Shown here piece after piece: positions 52,265-60,647 of a stretch of DNA of 64,000 nucleotides (within the stretch, counting starts at the first letter, position 1; each line of letters opens with the position of its first letter). Source of the stretch: Bacteroidales bacterium UBA6267. GTDB taxonomy: Bacteria > Bacteroidota > Bacteroidia > Bacteroidales > UBA1556. The stretch lies in the NCBI GenBank assembly GCA_002440745.1, contig DJVB01000060.1, positions 42,818 through 106,817 of the forward strand. Direction: 5' to 3'. The notes beneath the pieces are model-generated. The model ran no database searches. It saw only the letters and a list, made by a program, of their open reading frames with translations, and was not told the origin of the DNA. A program made the translations under genes and the position numbers.

Positions 52265-52750
52265 TCAAGTTATTTGTTTAGGAATAATTATTTTTACCTC
52301 TTTTGGACGCATAAGTGCAATTTCATTCCATTTATCGGTTTCCCATTGTCCAACTGCGAGTCCGGAAGTTGGAAGCCAATCTAAATCATTGTCCATCAAC
52401 TCTCGAACAACAGTTGTCAACCCGGGATTATGCCCCACAATCATTGCTGAATTAATCTCATTATCAATGGAATAAACCGAATCCAGAATAGATAAACTAT
52501 TTCCCGGATAGAGATTGTCGTCATAAACCATAGGCTTGTTGAGCTCTTTGGCAATAATCTTTGCGGTTTGTTTTGCCCGCTTTGCCGGACTTGAGATAAT
52601 TAAGTCAGGTATTAGCTTACTTTTCTCTAAAAACTTGCTCACTTTCTGAGTCCTTGATTCACCTTTCTTAAGGAGCGGACGATCGTAATCCGACATGCCC
52701 ACATGATCCCATGAGGATTTTCCATGTCGTAAAATATATAAAGTCTTCAT
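52265..52750 (-). CDS. SixA-type phosphohistidine phosphatase
   Basis: A 161-residue histidine phosphatase. The start is the ATG that begins MKTLYILRHGKSSWDHV, the RHG catalytic signature; a TTG 13 codons upstream is rejected. Other conserved parts are RPLLKKGESRTQKVS, ISSPAKRAKQTA, and the second catalytic His in AMIVGHNPGLTTVV. SixA removes phosphate from His in phosphorelay proteins. It sits 8 bases ahead of ppk, so a link to polyphosphate or phospho-His turnover is likely but unproven. Confidence 0.9.
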   Translation of the reverse strand: MKTLYILRHGKSSWDHVGMSDYDRPLLKKGESRTQKVSKFLEKSKLIPDLIISSPAKRAKQTAKIIAKELNKPMVYDDNLYPGNSLSILDSVYSIDNEINSAMIVGHNPGLTTVVRELMDNDLDWLPTSGLAVGQWETDKWNEIALMRPKEVKIIIPKQIT

Positions 52751-52871
52751 GCTCCGAAATTTAGAAAAAATGACATTTGCTGTGAACAAAAATATTTATG
52801 TACTTAAAAAATTAATATTTGGTTAATCTTAAATTAACATAAAAATTATCAACAGCTTTAATATCAATGTA

Positions 52872-53483
52872 TTACAATGACTTTTGAGCCAAATATTGAT
52901 CCAATAATTTCGCTACATACTTCCCAAAAACATCAAATTCAATATTCACAATTGTCCCCTTTTTGAAATTATGAAAGTTAGTATTATCGTAAGTATAAGG
53001 GATAATTGCAACACTGAACATACCCTTTTCGCTATCTACAACCGTGAGACTTACCCCGTTAACAGAGATACTTCCTTTTTCAACGGTGATATTATTCTTA
53101 GCCGGATCATAAGAAAAGTAAAAGCGCCAGCTTCCATCTTCTTCGGTAACTTTTTCGCAAACTGCAGTTTGATCCACATGACCTTGCACAATATGGCCAT
53201 CGAAACGATTTTCCATGCTCATGGAGCGTTCTAAATTAACCTCATAGCCAACTTCCCATTGGCGGAGACAGGTTTTTTCGAGGGTTTCATCAATGGCTGT
53301 TACCACATATTCCGATTTGTCGTAATCAACTTTTACAACAGTGAGGCAAACACCATCGTGTGCCATAGATTGGTCAATCTTTAACTCATTAGCCAAAGGA
53401 GTTGAAATGGTGAAATGGATATTGGTTCTATCCCGTTCCACAGCCACAACTTTTCCCATAGCTTCAACTATTCCTGTAAACAT
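52872..53483 (-). CDS. ribE: Riboflavin synthase, alpha subunit
   Basis: A 203-residue enzyme that dismutates 6,7-dimethyl-8-ribityllumazine to riboflavin. The start MFTGIVEAMGKV and repeated Greek-key halves (DGVCLTVVK and GVSLTVV, with GHIVQGHVDQ) are diagnostic. The protein has the normal length. It follows the large T9SS gene by 11 bases on the minus strand. No other riboflavin gene is in the window and no FMN riboswitch was seen. Confidence 0.96.
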   Translation of the reverse strand: MFTGIVEAMGKVVAVERDRTNIHFTISTPLANELKIDQSMAHDGVCLTVVKVDYDKSEYVVTAIDETLEKTCLRQWEVGYEVNLERSMSMENRFDGHIVQGHVDQTAVCEKVTEEDGSWRFYFSYDPAKNNITVEKGSISVNGVSLTVVDSEKGMFSVAIIPYTYDNTNFHNFKKGTIVNIEFDVFGKYVAKLLDQYLAQKSL

Positions 53484-53494
53484 AACTTATTGAT

Positions 53495-56074
53495 TTAGTT
53501 CTTCCTAATGATCGTAATTGTTCCGGTAATCTCGCGCTTTACTTCGCCTTCAAGTCGCAATTCATACACGTGGCAAACATAAAAATAAACTCCATCGCTA
53601 CAATCATTATTTGAGTTCATATCTTTACCGTCCCAATTGATATCAGGATCTTCTGTTTTAAACACCGGCACACCCCAACGGTTGAAAATTGTCAGTTCGA
53701 TTTTTCGGACAAGGTCATAAGGATAAGGCTTGAAGAAATCGTTAAAACCATCGGCATTTGGAGTGAAAACATTAGGCAGCACATAAGGATCGCATTCGTC
53801 GATGTCGATACAAACCACCTCACTAAATGGACTGACATTTCCGTTGGAATCTGTGGCAGTAATGGTATAACAACCTGCAATAGAAATGAGGTTTTGATGC
53901 AGAAAAATTGTGTCGTTTGGTGAGGAAGTTTGGTAAATAACCTCAAAGTCCCCCTCTAAAGCCGGACGATAGTAAAGCGTGTAATAAACCACATCTTGTC
54001 CACAAGTCTTCGATACATCATTCCATCGTATCGTGTTCTGTATCAATTGACAATCAGCTTCGACCATGAGTTGAGGCGGGCATGGCGACTCATTATCTAC
54101 CGGCATTTCGCAGGCAATTTGACTATAGTTTATTAAAGGGCGAGGAATAGTTGCTGAAGAATATTCGCCGATGCTTTTGATTAGATAGCAATAATTTTGG
54201 CCGTTAACAAGATTGGAATCGATATAGAAAGAATTGGTAGTCTGGCCAATGGAGTCGAAATTTCCATTCAGATTTTGTTTGTAAACGACATAGTTATAAT
54301 TTGTCCAAGGCACAAGCTCGTCCCACTCGAGCCGAAGTTTTTTATCCAAAGGAAGGATTTTCAAAAATACAGAATAAGTCTCCTGAGTGCTACCAACAAT
54401 TAGACGGTTTGACGGGCTATCATTCAGGAAGTCAATCTTAAAGCGATGTTCATAATCACGTGTATTTATATTTTTCAATACAAAAACCGTATCGTATATA
54501 CTTGATAACGAATCAATAACAGCAAGCTGCGATGTTGATGAAATGGCATGGTTAATAAAATACTTATAAGGACCGGGCAGAGCTATGCTATCAAAGTCGG
54601 TAGGTCGAGTCCATCTAACGGTAATTTGACCATGAGTATCGGAGGTGCTATCAACCGTAACATGGGTCATCACCGGAACATCCTTAGTAAGTGTGGCACA
54701 AGCTTCGAGAGAAGGATAACTTTCGGCACTATCCGGAAAAAGAGCCACTACCATATAGCAATATTGGTTTCCATGAATTAAGCCATAACCATTATCATCA
54801 TCCAAATAAGTTGTGTCGGAAGAAGAGGATGTAGATGCGATTTTCACGTAACCGGTCCATGGGGGCACGCCAGTCTCACAATTATTTGGGATATAATTTA
54901 TATAGCCATTATGCCTGTAAATATCGTATCGAACAACTTGAGGGCAAAAATGTTTGGACCAATTTAATGCTATGGAATTACCTACAGGAGAAGCAATTAG
55001 ATTTTGAGGAGGAGGGGCAACCACTTTAATTCGCATGGTTTTGATATCCACAAGATTAACGGGAGAACCATTATCTTTTGCTTTAAAAACCAACTGATAA
55101 GGTTGTTTTTGAACATGTTCGCAAAGCGGTGTCCAGTTTAAGGTGGAGTTAACAAAACCAAAACCATTGAAGGGCTGATTATATGACGCAGGATTATTTG
55201 CTAATAAAAACGGGCCGCCAACTGCCGTTAAAGTAATGTAATGATTGTTAATGTCGGTAGCAGAAATATTGGTTGAAAGTGTTGTTCCAACCTCAACACA
55301 AGTGTCCGTAACTAAATCAATCACCGGAGGGTCGTTATTACAAGCAGCAATAGTGATTTGCATATCGCGCCTTACGCTACCAATTCGTATTCCGAAGCGC
55401 CATTCATAGATGATTATGGCAATATTGTATTCTCCCTGCATTAACGGACTATCCCAAGTAAGCGTTCCTGTAACGGCATCGATTTCAAAAATATTGGAAG
55501 TTGTTGGATCGCTATAACCGGGTAAAACTTGACCTTGATTTCCTTTACATGGAGCTAAGGAGTATGAAATGCTATCACCATCAGGGTCGTAAGCGCCGGG
55601 ATTGTGGAGGAAGGGAGTATTCAAGCAACCGTTATCGATGGGCGCATTGAGCAATTGAACAGAATTGTTAAGACCAAGAAATGGATGAATAACCAACTCC
55701 GTTTCAAGATAAAAAGAAGCATTAATAGAATTGATGATGTTTATTACACCACCATTTCTGTTTGGGTCTTCCATACTTATCATAAAACTGCCTGGGCCTG
55801 AATAAGTATGCGTTCCAATATAAATATTACGATTAGTGAGATTACCAATGAAGGTTTTGCTGGTGCGATTGATGATGCTGCTTGTGCCATCGCCCCAACT
55901 GACATCAAGAGAAGGGCGGTCGGCAGGACTTGGAGAATAGGTATAAGTTAGGATAGTAATTTCGTAAGTATAACCTGAAATATGCTTAAAAGTTATCTCT
56001 CCCGCCCGATTATGAGTTGCCATAAGATTCAGGCCGGCAATGATTAAAACTATGGTGAAAATAAATTTCTGCAT
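53495..56074 (-). CDS. Large secreted protein with fibronectin-like domains and gliding-motility (T9SS type-B) C-terminus
   Basis: An 859-residue exported protein. ATG 56074 begins the signal peptide (MQKFIFTIVLIIAGLNLMA). The N-terminal 230 residues form a beta-rich repeat (THNRAGEITFKHISGYTYEI, TWDSPLMQGEYNIAIIIYEWRFG), followed by a cadherin-like segment, then several fibronectin-III-like domains (about 380-760; NSIALNWSKH, KLRLEWDELVPWTNYNYVVYK, NTIRWNDVSKTCGQ). The end (LPNVFTPNADGFNDFFKPYP, FNRWGVPVFKT, DGVYFYVCH) is the gliding-motility-associated C-terminal domain used for type-B T9SS export. It is likely a surface adhesin or matrix protein. Function is not known. Confidence 0.88.
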   Translation of the reverse strand: MQKFIFTIVLIIAGLNLMATHNRAGEITFKHISGYTYEITILTYTYSPSPADRPSLDVSWGDGTSSIINRTSKTFIGNLTNRNIYIGTHTYSGPGSFMISMEDPNRNGGVINIINSINASFYLETELVIHPFLGLNNSVQLLNAPIDNGCLNTPFLHNPGAYDPDGDSISYSLAPCKGNQGQVLPGYSDPTTSNIFEIDAVTGTLTWDSPLMQGEYNIAIIIYEWRFGIRIGSVRRDMQITIAACNNDPPVIDLVTDTCVEVGTTLSTNISATDINNHYITLTAVGGPFLLANNPASYNQPFNGFGFVNSTLNWTPLCEHVQKQPYQLVFKAKDNGSPVNLVDIKTMRIKVVAPPPQNLIASPVGNSIALNWSKHFCPQVVRYDIYRHNGYINYIPNNCETGVPPWTGYVKIASTSSSSDTTYLDDDNGYGLIHGNQYCYMVVALFPDSAESYPSLEACATLTKDVPVMTHVTVDSTSDTHGQITVRWTRPTDFDSIALPGPYKYFINHAISSTSQLAVIDSLSSIYDTVFVLKNINTRDYEHRFKIDFLNDSPSNRLIVGSTQETYSVFLKILPLDKKLRLEWDELVPWTNYNYVVYKQNLNGNFDSIGQTTNSFYIDSNLVNGQNYCYLIKSIGEYSSATIPRPLINYSQIACEMPVDNESPCPPQLMVEADCQLIQNTIRWNDVSKTCGQDVVYYTLYYRPALEGDFEVIYQTSSPNDTIFLHQNLISIAGCYTITATDSNGNVSPFSEVVCIDIDECDPYVLPNVFTPNADGFNDFFKPYPYDLVRKIELTIFNRWGVPVFKTEDPDINWDGKDMNSNNDCSDGVYFYVCHVYELRLEGEVKREITGTITIIRKN

Positions 56075-56308
56075 GTTTTCTATTGAACGCACAAAATTAG
56101 ACATATTTTTTGTCTTGGGTTGCATCGTTAAAAACAATTAACAATAAGGAAATTTAACCCCACTTTTGGGTTTTTATTGTTTTACTCTCTTTAAACTAAA
56201 ATAGTGCAGAGTTCTTTATAAAATAATAGGAAGGTCAAAATCTTTTTCAAATTAAAGGAGAAATTTATTGTAGAATAACTACTTTTGTGAAAGATTATAA
56301 GATAATAA

Positions 56309-57214
56309 ATGGATAAATACACTCAAGATTTTGAAAAAGGGTTAGCTAAGTTTGTAGATGAACTTAAAAATTACGTTTCTACACCAGATGGTGATTGGAC
56401 AATTAAAGGATTTATTGATATTTATAAAAATATTTACACCATATCTTCGGACACTAAGATAGTATCCAAAATACTAGAAATTCATATTTTTCCCGAAATT
56501 CTAAGATTTGCTGAAAGAATTGGTTATAAAATTGTTTTGGCCGAACATCAAAATTGGTATCCCGACTTAACATTTGTGAATAAAGAAAATGAATCTATCA
56601 AATTTGCTCTTGACATAAAAACTACTTTTAGAAAAAACGGAAATGTCTCAGGGTTCACACTTGGAAGTCATGGAAGTTATTTTAAAGAAAGAGATAAAGC
56701 GAAAAACATTCAGTTTCCTTACAATGAATACAAAGGTCATTATTGTTTAGGAATAATATATACTAGGGTTGACTTTACTGACGATTTAGTAGAAACAGAA
56801 ATATTCCAAGTTGAGGAAATTGCGGAAGAATATGGACAAAAAAGCGAACCAATCAGTCAAAGAAAAGTGACTAAAATTGACAATCTTAAGTCAATAACCT
56901 CAGTTATTAAAGATTTTGATTTCTTTGCTGCACCAAAGTGGAAAATAGCAAGTGATAGTCAAGGATCTGGAAACACTGCCAATATTGGTTCAATAAAAGA
57001 CATTGACGATTTAAAATCAGGCAAAGGCGTTTTTAGCCAATTAGGGGAAGATTGGTTTGATGAATATTGGGTAAATTACGGCTCTGCAACTATGATAAAA
57101 AATGGAGAGTCCATCAAAATATCTAGTATTTGGGAGTTTTTAGAATTTAAAGGACGAACTGATTTATTTAATAAAGTTGTGGAAAAAGGTGCAAAAAGGA
57201 GGAAAGAATTATGA
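56309..57214 (+). CDS. EcoRV-like type II restriction endonuclease
   Basis: A 301-residue nuclease clearly related to EcoRV, which cuts GATATC bluntly. Matching segments to EcoRV (from memory): [42 protein letters not shown] and the recognition loop [11 protein letters not shown]. The active-site residues are Asp86, Asp102 and Lys104, corresponding to EcoRV D74, D90 and K92. It is about 55 residues longer than EcoRV (245), with a longer N-terminus and a mid-protein insertion (about 155-205). It overlaps its methyltransferase by 4 bases. In EcoRV the two genes are divergent; here they are tandem. Confidence 0.92.
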   Translation: MDKYTQDFEKGLAKFVDELKNYVSTPDGDWTIKGFIDIYKNIYTISSDTKIVSKILEIHIFPEILRFAERIGYKIVLAEHQNWYPDLTFVNKENESIKFALDIKTTFRKNGNVSGFTLGSHGSYFKERDKAKNIQFPYNEYKGHYCLGIIYTRVDFTDDLVETEIFQVEEIAEEYGQKSEPISQRKVTKIDNLKSITSVIKDFDFFAAPKWKIASDSQGSGNTANIGSIKDIDDLKSGKGVFSQLGEDWFDEYWVNYGSATMIKNGESIKISSIWEFLEFKGRTDLFNKVVEKGAKRRKEL

Positions 57215-58185
57215 GTAAGATTTTCGTTCCGCCAATTAAATCACAAGGCATAAAAACAAAACTTGTTGGATGGATTGATTCCAATATTTCAAATATTGAG
57301 TATTCCCGATGGGTTGAGCCCTTTATGGGCACAGGGGTTGTTGCATTTAATATCAGACCTAAAAAAGCATTACTCTGTGACAGCAATCCTCATCTGATTA
57401 ATTTCTATAAATCGCTACAATCGAAAGAAATTACCGGTGCCATTGCGAAAAAACACCTCACCTCAGAAGGTAAATTATTGCTTGAGTCAGGTGGTGAATA
57501 TTACTATGCAGTTCGAGACAGATTCAATAATTTGGGCAATCCTTTAGATTTTTTATTTTTAAGTCGATCGTGCTTTAATGGCATGATGCGCTTTAATCGA
57601 AAGGGTGGATTTAATGTGCCTTTTTGCAGAAAACCTAACCGATTTGCACAGGCTTTGGTAACAAAAATCTCTAATCAAATAGATTATATTTCTCAAATTA
57701 TAGATTTTGGTGATTATGTTTTTAAGCACCAAGACTTCAATGAAACTTTAAAAGAGATAAATTCTGATGACTTAGTTTATTCTGATCCACCTTATATCGG
57801 CAGACATGTTGATTATTTTGATTCTTGGTCAGAAGAGGAAGAGATATTATTACACGATGGCTTGAAAACCTCAAATGCAAAGTACATCCTCTCGACTTGG
57901 CTAAGCAATCAATATAGAACAAATGAATACGTTTTCTCCATCTGGAAAGATTGTTATATTTCGACTAAAGAACATTTTTATCATGTAGGAGCTAAAGAAA
58001 CTAATAGAAATGCTGTATATGAAGCACTTCTATCAAATATTGAACTTAAAGAAAGTATCAAAAACTCCGAAATGAAATTCCGTATTGATTCAAATATTTC
58101 TCAGTTAACTGCAAAACGAAATGGAGTAATTATACCCATACAAACAAGCATTAATTTTGAGGAAGCAAAAGTTGCAAATAATTAG
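57211..58185 (+). CDS. EcoRV-type adenine-N6 DNA methyltransferase (D12 class)
   Basis: A 324-residue DNA methyltransferase that would methylate the first adenine of GATATC. SAM motif [13 protein letters not shown] (36-48) and catalytic motif [13 protein letters not shown] (191-203) are visible. The N-terminus [15 protein letters not shown] and [35 protein letters not shown] and [10 protein letters not shown] are close to M.EcoRV. The gene starts 4 bases inside the nuclease gene (ATGA). A C-terminal extension of about 40 residues continues past the M.EcoRV-like region. No control (C) gene is present. Confidence 0.94.
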   Translation: MSKIFVPPIKSQGIKTKLVGWIDSNISNIEYSRWVEPFMGTGVVAFNIRPKKALLCDSNPHLINFYKSLQSKEITGAIAKKHLTSEGKLLLESGGEYYYAVRDRFNNLGNPLDFLFLSRSCFNGMMRFNRKGGFNVPFCRKPNRFAQALVTKISNQIDYISQIIDFGDYVFKHQDFNETLKEINSDDLVYSDPPYIGRHVDYFDSWSEEEEILLHDGLKTSNAKYILSTWLSNQYRTNEYVFSIWKDCYISTKEHFYHVGAKETNRNAVYEALLSNIELKESIKNSEMKFRIDSNISQLTAKRNGVIIPIQTSINFEEAKVANN

Positions 58186-58294
58186 TTAAACCATTTCTCA
58201 CAACTGAATAAAATCTATCTGATGAGAAAAATTATTGGTTCTAAATTCCCCCAATAATATTTCCATAAAAATTCCGTATCTCGACATAATGACG
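58186..58294. other. Short spacer between the EcoRV-like pair and coaD
   Basis: About 110 bases, AT-rich, before the coaD promoter box. A loose 7-bp TTTCTCA/TGAGAAA pairing lies near 58193-58229; no T-run follows. It marks the right end of the restriction-modification pair. Confidence 0.4.
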
Positions 58295-58302
58295 TATTTT
58301 TG
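58295..58302 (+). promoter_or_regulatory. coaD promoter -7 element (TATTTTTG)
   Basis: TATTTTTG fits TAnnTTTG, 40 bases before the coaD ATG. Confidence 0.65.
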
Positions 58303-58342
58303 CCTTGATAAATTATCAAATCCCTAACTTGAAAATATAATT

Positions 58343-58819
58343 ATGAGTCAAGAGACAAAGAAAATTGCTGTTTTTCCGGGGAGTTTCGATCCGATAACTG
58401 TCGGACACGAAAGTATCATACTAAGAGCCTTGCCCCTTTTCGACCAAATAATTGTTGCTGTTGGAGTAAACGCCACAAAATCAAGCATGTTTTCTGTTGA
58501 TCAGCGGAAACATTTTATTCGTAAAACTTTTGAAGGTATCGAAAAAATTAAGGTGATGGAATTCAGTGGTTTAACGGTTGATTTTTGCAAGCAACAGAAT
58601 GCACGTTTTATACTTCGTGGCCTAAGAACTTCTGCCGATTTTGAGTTTGAACGCAGCATTGGTCAAGTAAATAAAATTCTTGATGAAGGCATTGAAACCG
58701 TTTTTATGCTCACCTCCACAAAGCATACTCCAATCACTTCTTCTGTCGTTCGCGACATTATCCGACACCATGGAAATCTGGAAAAACTTATTCCAAAGGC
58801 CATTCTAAAAGAGTTTTGA
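58343..58819 (+). CDS. coaD: Phosphopantetheine adenylyltransferase
   Basis: A 158-residue enzyme of coenzyme A synthesis, transferring AMP to 4'-phosphopantetheine. The nucleotidyl-transferase motif IAVFPGSFDPITVGHESII, the substrate-binding FILRGLRTSADFEFERSIGQVNK and STKHTPITSSVVRDIIRHHGN are all present. Typical length. The thioredoxin-like gene follows after 43 bases. Confidence 0.97.
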   Translation: MSQETKKIAVFPGSFDPITVGHESIILRALPLFDQIIVAVGVNATKSSMFSVDQRKHFIRKTFEGIEKIKVMEFSGLTVDFCKQQNARFILRGLRTSADFEFERSIGQVNKILDEGIETVFMLTSTKHTPITSSVVRDIIRHHGNLEKLIPKAILKEF

Positions 58820-58862
58820 AATATTTTACCCCTTCTTACGTTTCTAACGGAAATCCTTTAAA

Positions 58863-60275
58863 ATGAAAAGATTATTTTTCCTTTCCCTGATATTGGCCGC
58901 ATCCATTGGGTTGTTTGGCCAAAGTAAAACTACGCTGAAAGTAGTATTTCCAAATTCGGCAGGCCAAAAAGCGTTTCTTTGGACATTCGAGGATTTAATG
59001 ACCTACCGTGAAGTTCTTGTCGATTCTACAACCGTTTCAAAAAACGACAACTTCCTTTTCAGCCTTAAACTCAAAGAAGTAACTTCGGTAAGTCTTCAAG
59101 TGGCATTTTTTCGCATCGACATTTATCTTGAACCAGAGAAAAATTATATCTTAACCATTGATTCTGTTGACTTTAGCAATAGAGATTTCTACCCAAAAAA
59201 TATTGTGGGTTACCTGACTCCAAACTATAAGTTGGAAGCTGTGGGCAGTTTTGACATAAATGCCGAATTATCAACCGTAAATGATTTTATGGCCGACTTT
59301 TTCGACTCAAACTACCTTTTCTTATATCAATCAAAATTACCTGAAAAGGTTTTAGACGTTTTTTTAACTCGCATGGACAGTTTAAAATCTGCAGTGAAAT
59401 CGGATTTTACCCGAAATCACATTGATTTTCAGCTTGCACAGATGGAACTTATGACCCGAAAAACCGGTTCTTCCATAGTGGTAGAAAAATATTTTCAACC
59501 CTCAAAAGTGATGTATAAGAATAAAGTTTATATGGACTTTTTCAACTCGTTCTGGTCGAAATATCTTTTGGTTTCTATCAGAGGTTTACGATACGGACAA
59601 TTGGATTCGGCTGTAAACTCCGGCTCCTACAATGCTTTGACCAGACTTGTGGAAAAGGACCCTTATTTACAAAACGACCAAATTAGAGAAATGGTGATTT
59701 TACGGAATATCATTCAGATGTATAGCAGCTACCGGTTTAATCAAGAAGCTTTAAATGATATTTTATCCGACATTACCAACAAAGGCGTTACACCGGAAAA
59801 TCGACTGATTGCCAATAATATACGAAAATATTTTTTAGAGGATAATAATAGAAAAGCTCCAAATCTTAACCTTCCTGATTTTAAAGGAATTTACCATGAT
59901 TTGCAAGGTTTTAATGGTAAATATGTGTATCTCAGTTTCTGGAATGAGGAATGTTTGGATTGCATTGCCGAGATGGACCTCACTAAGGAGTTGTTTTTAG
60001 ACTTCGACGACATCATACAATTCATCAGTATTTATGTTGGTCCAAATCCGGAAATTGCCCGAATGCTTACAGAAAAAAGAGAGTATAAATGGTTGCAACT
60101 AAATTATAATCAAGATTTTAGCTTAATTAAAAACTATCAACTCGATATGTTTCCGTACTATATTCTTATCAATAAAGAAGGAAATATCGAGTGGTATCCG
60201 GCTCCAAAACCTTCAGATAGTTTCAGCGAAATGTTTTTGAAAATGTTAGACGACAAGAAAAAAAATTTAGAATAG
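58863..60275 (+). CDS. Exported thioredoxin-like protein (TlpA/AhpC fold)
   Basis: A 470-residue protein with signal peptide (KRLFFLSLILAASIGLFGQ), a large N-terminal helical/beta region of unknown type (about 25-330), and a C-terminal thioredoxin-like domain (about 335-465) with FWNEECLDCIAEMDLTKEL (CxxC as CLDC) and the cis-Pro part LDMFPYYILINKEG. It likely reduces or senses periplasmic thiols. It is a different subtype from the TlpA-like protein at 48103. It ends about 45 bases before the cobalamin riboswitch region. Confidence 0.82.
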   Translation: MKRLFFLSLILAASIGLFGQSKTTLKVVFPNSAGQKAFLWTFEDLMTYREVLVDSTTVSKNDNFLFSLKLKEVTSVSLQVAFFRIDIYLEPEKNYILTIDSVDFSNRDFYPKNIVGYLTPNYKLEAVGSFDINAELSTVNDFMADFFDSNYLFLYQSKLPEKVLDVFLTRMDSLKSAVKSDFTRNHIDFQLAQMELMTRKTGSSIVVEKYFQPSKVMYKNKVYMDFFNSFWSKYLLVSIRGLRYGQLDSAVNSGSYNALTRLVEKDPYLQNDQIREMVILRNIIQMYSSYRFNQEALNDILSDITNKGVTPENRLIANNIRKYFLEDNNRKAPNLNLPDFKGIYHDLQGFNGKYVYLSFWNEECLDCIAEMDLTKELFLDFDDIIQFISIYVGPNPEIARMLTEKREYKWLQLNYNQDFSLIKNYQLDMFPYYILINKEGNIEWYPAPKPSDSFSEMFLKMLDDKKKNLE

Positions 60276-60308
60276 GAAGGAATTTTCTCCAAATATCTAA
60301 AGAATATA

Positions 60309-60316
60309 TATCTTTG
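60309..60316 (+). promoter_or_regulatory. Promoter -7 element (TATCTTTG) of the B12 receptor operon
   Basis: TATCTTTG fits TAnnTTTG and lies a few bases before the riboswitch begins. Confidence 0.65.
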
Positions 60317-60317
60317 C

Positions 60318-60480
60318 CGAGTCTGATGGTCTGCTATTGCGGATAATAGGGAATGCCGTGAAAATCGGCAACAGTTCCCGCTGCTGTAAGCTCCATTTCA
60401 GGCTGTCGAGATGCCACTGAAGCTCACCCGAGCCTTGGGAAGGCAGACAGTTCAGGAGTAAGTCAGAAGACCTGCCATCA
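60318..60480 (+). promoter_or_regulatory. Cobalamin (B12) riboswitch
   Basis: The leader holds the conserved elements of the AdoCbl riboswitch: GGGAATGCCGTGAAAATCGGC, AACAGTTCCCGCTGCTGTAAGC, GATGCCACTG, and the B12 box region ending AAGTCAGAAGACCTGCC at about 60460-60476. It controls the downstream receptor operon, repressing it when B12 is plentiful. After it, CGGCTTT at 60481 can pair with AAAGCCG just ahead of TTCTTTTTT (about 60551-60568), a possible terminator stem in the expression platform. Confidence 0.92.
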
Positions 60481-60568
60481 CGGCTTTTGTAAAGGATGCT
60501 TTCGGAGAAAAAGCATAATGATATCCCCGGATTGTCATTTTCCCGGTTTCCAAAGCCGATTCTTTTTT
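60481..60568 (+). terminator. Possible riboswitch-linked terminator stem
   Basis: CGGCTTT (60481-60487) and AAAGCCG (near 60552-60558) form a 7-bp stem enclosing about 65 bases, followed by ATTCTTTTTT. Inner CCCCGG/CCGG segments can pair further. It fits a switchable terminator or a translation-blocking fold, but this is not proven. Confidence 0.45.
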
Positions 60569-60647
60569 AATCAAAAGAATTGTTGTGAAACAAATTAAGA
60601 TTTTCTGTAAGGATTTATTCCTGCTTAAAGGATTTGGGTTAAAACGA

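Noticed and set aside
60585..60647. BtuB-like receptor starting at GTG 60585
   Set aside because: It would add a basic 21-residue lead ahead of a clean signal peptide; ATG 60648 was preferred, though the GTG cannot be excluded.
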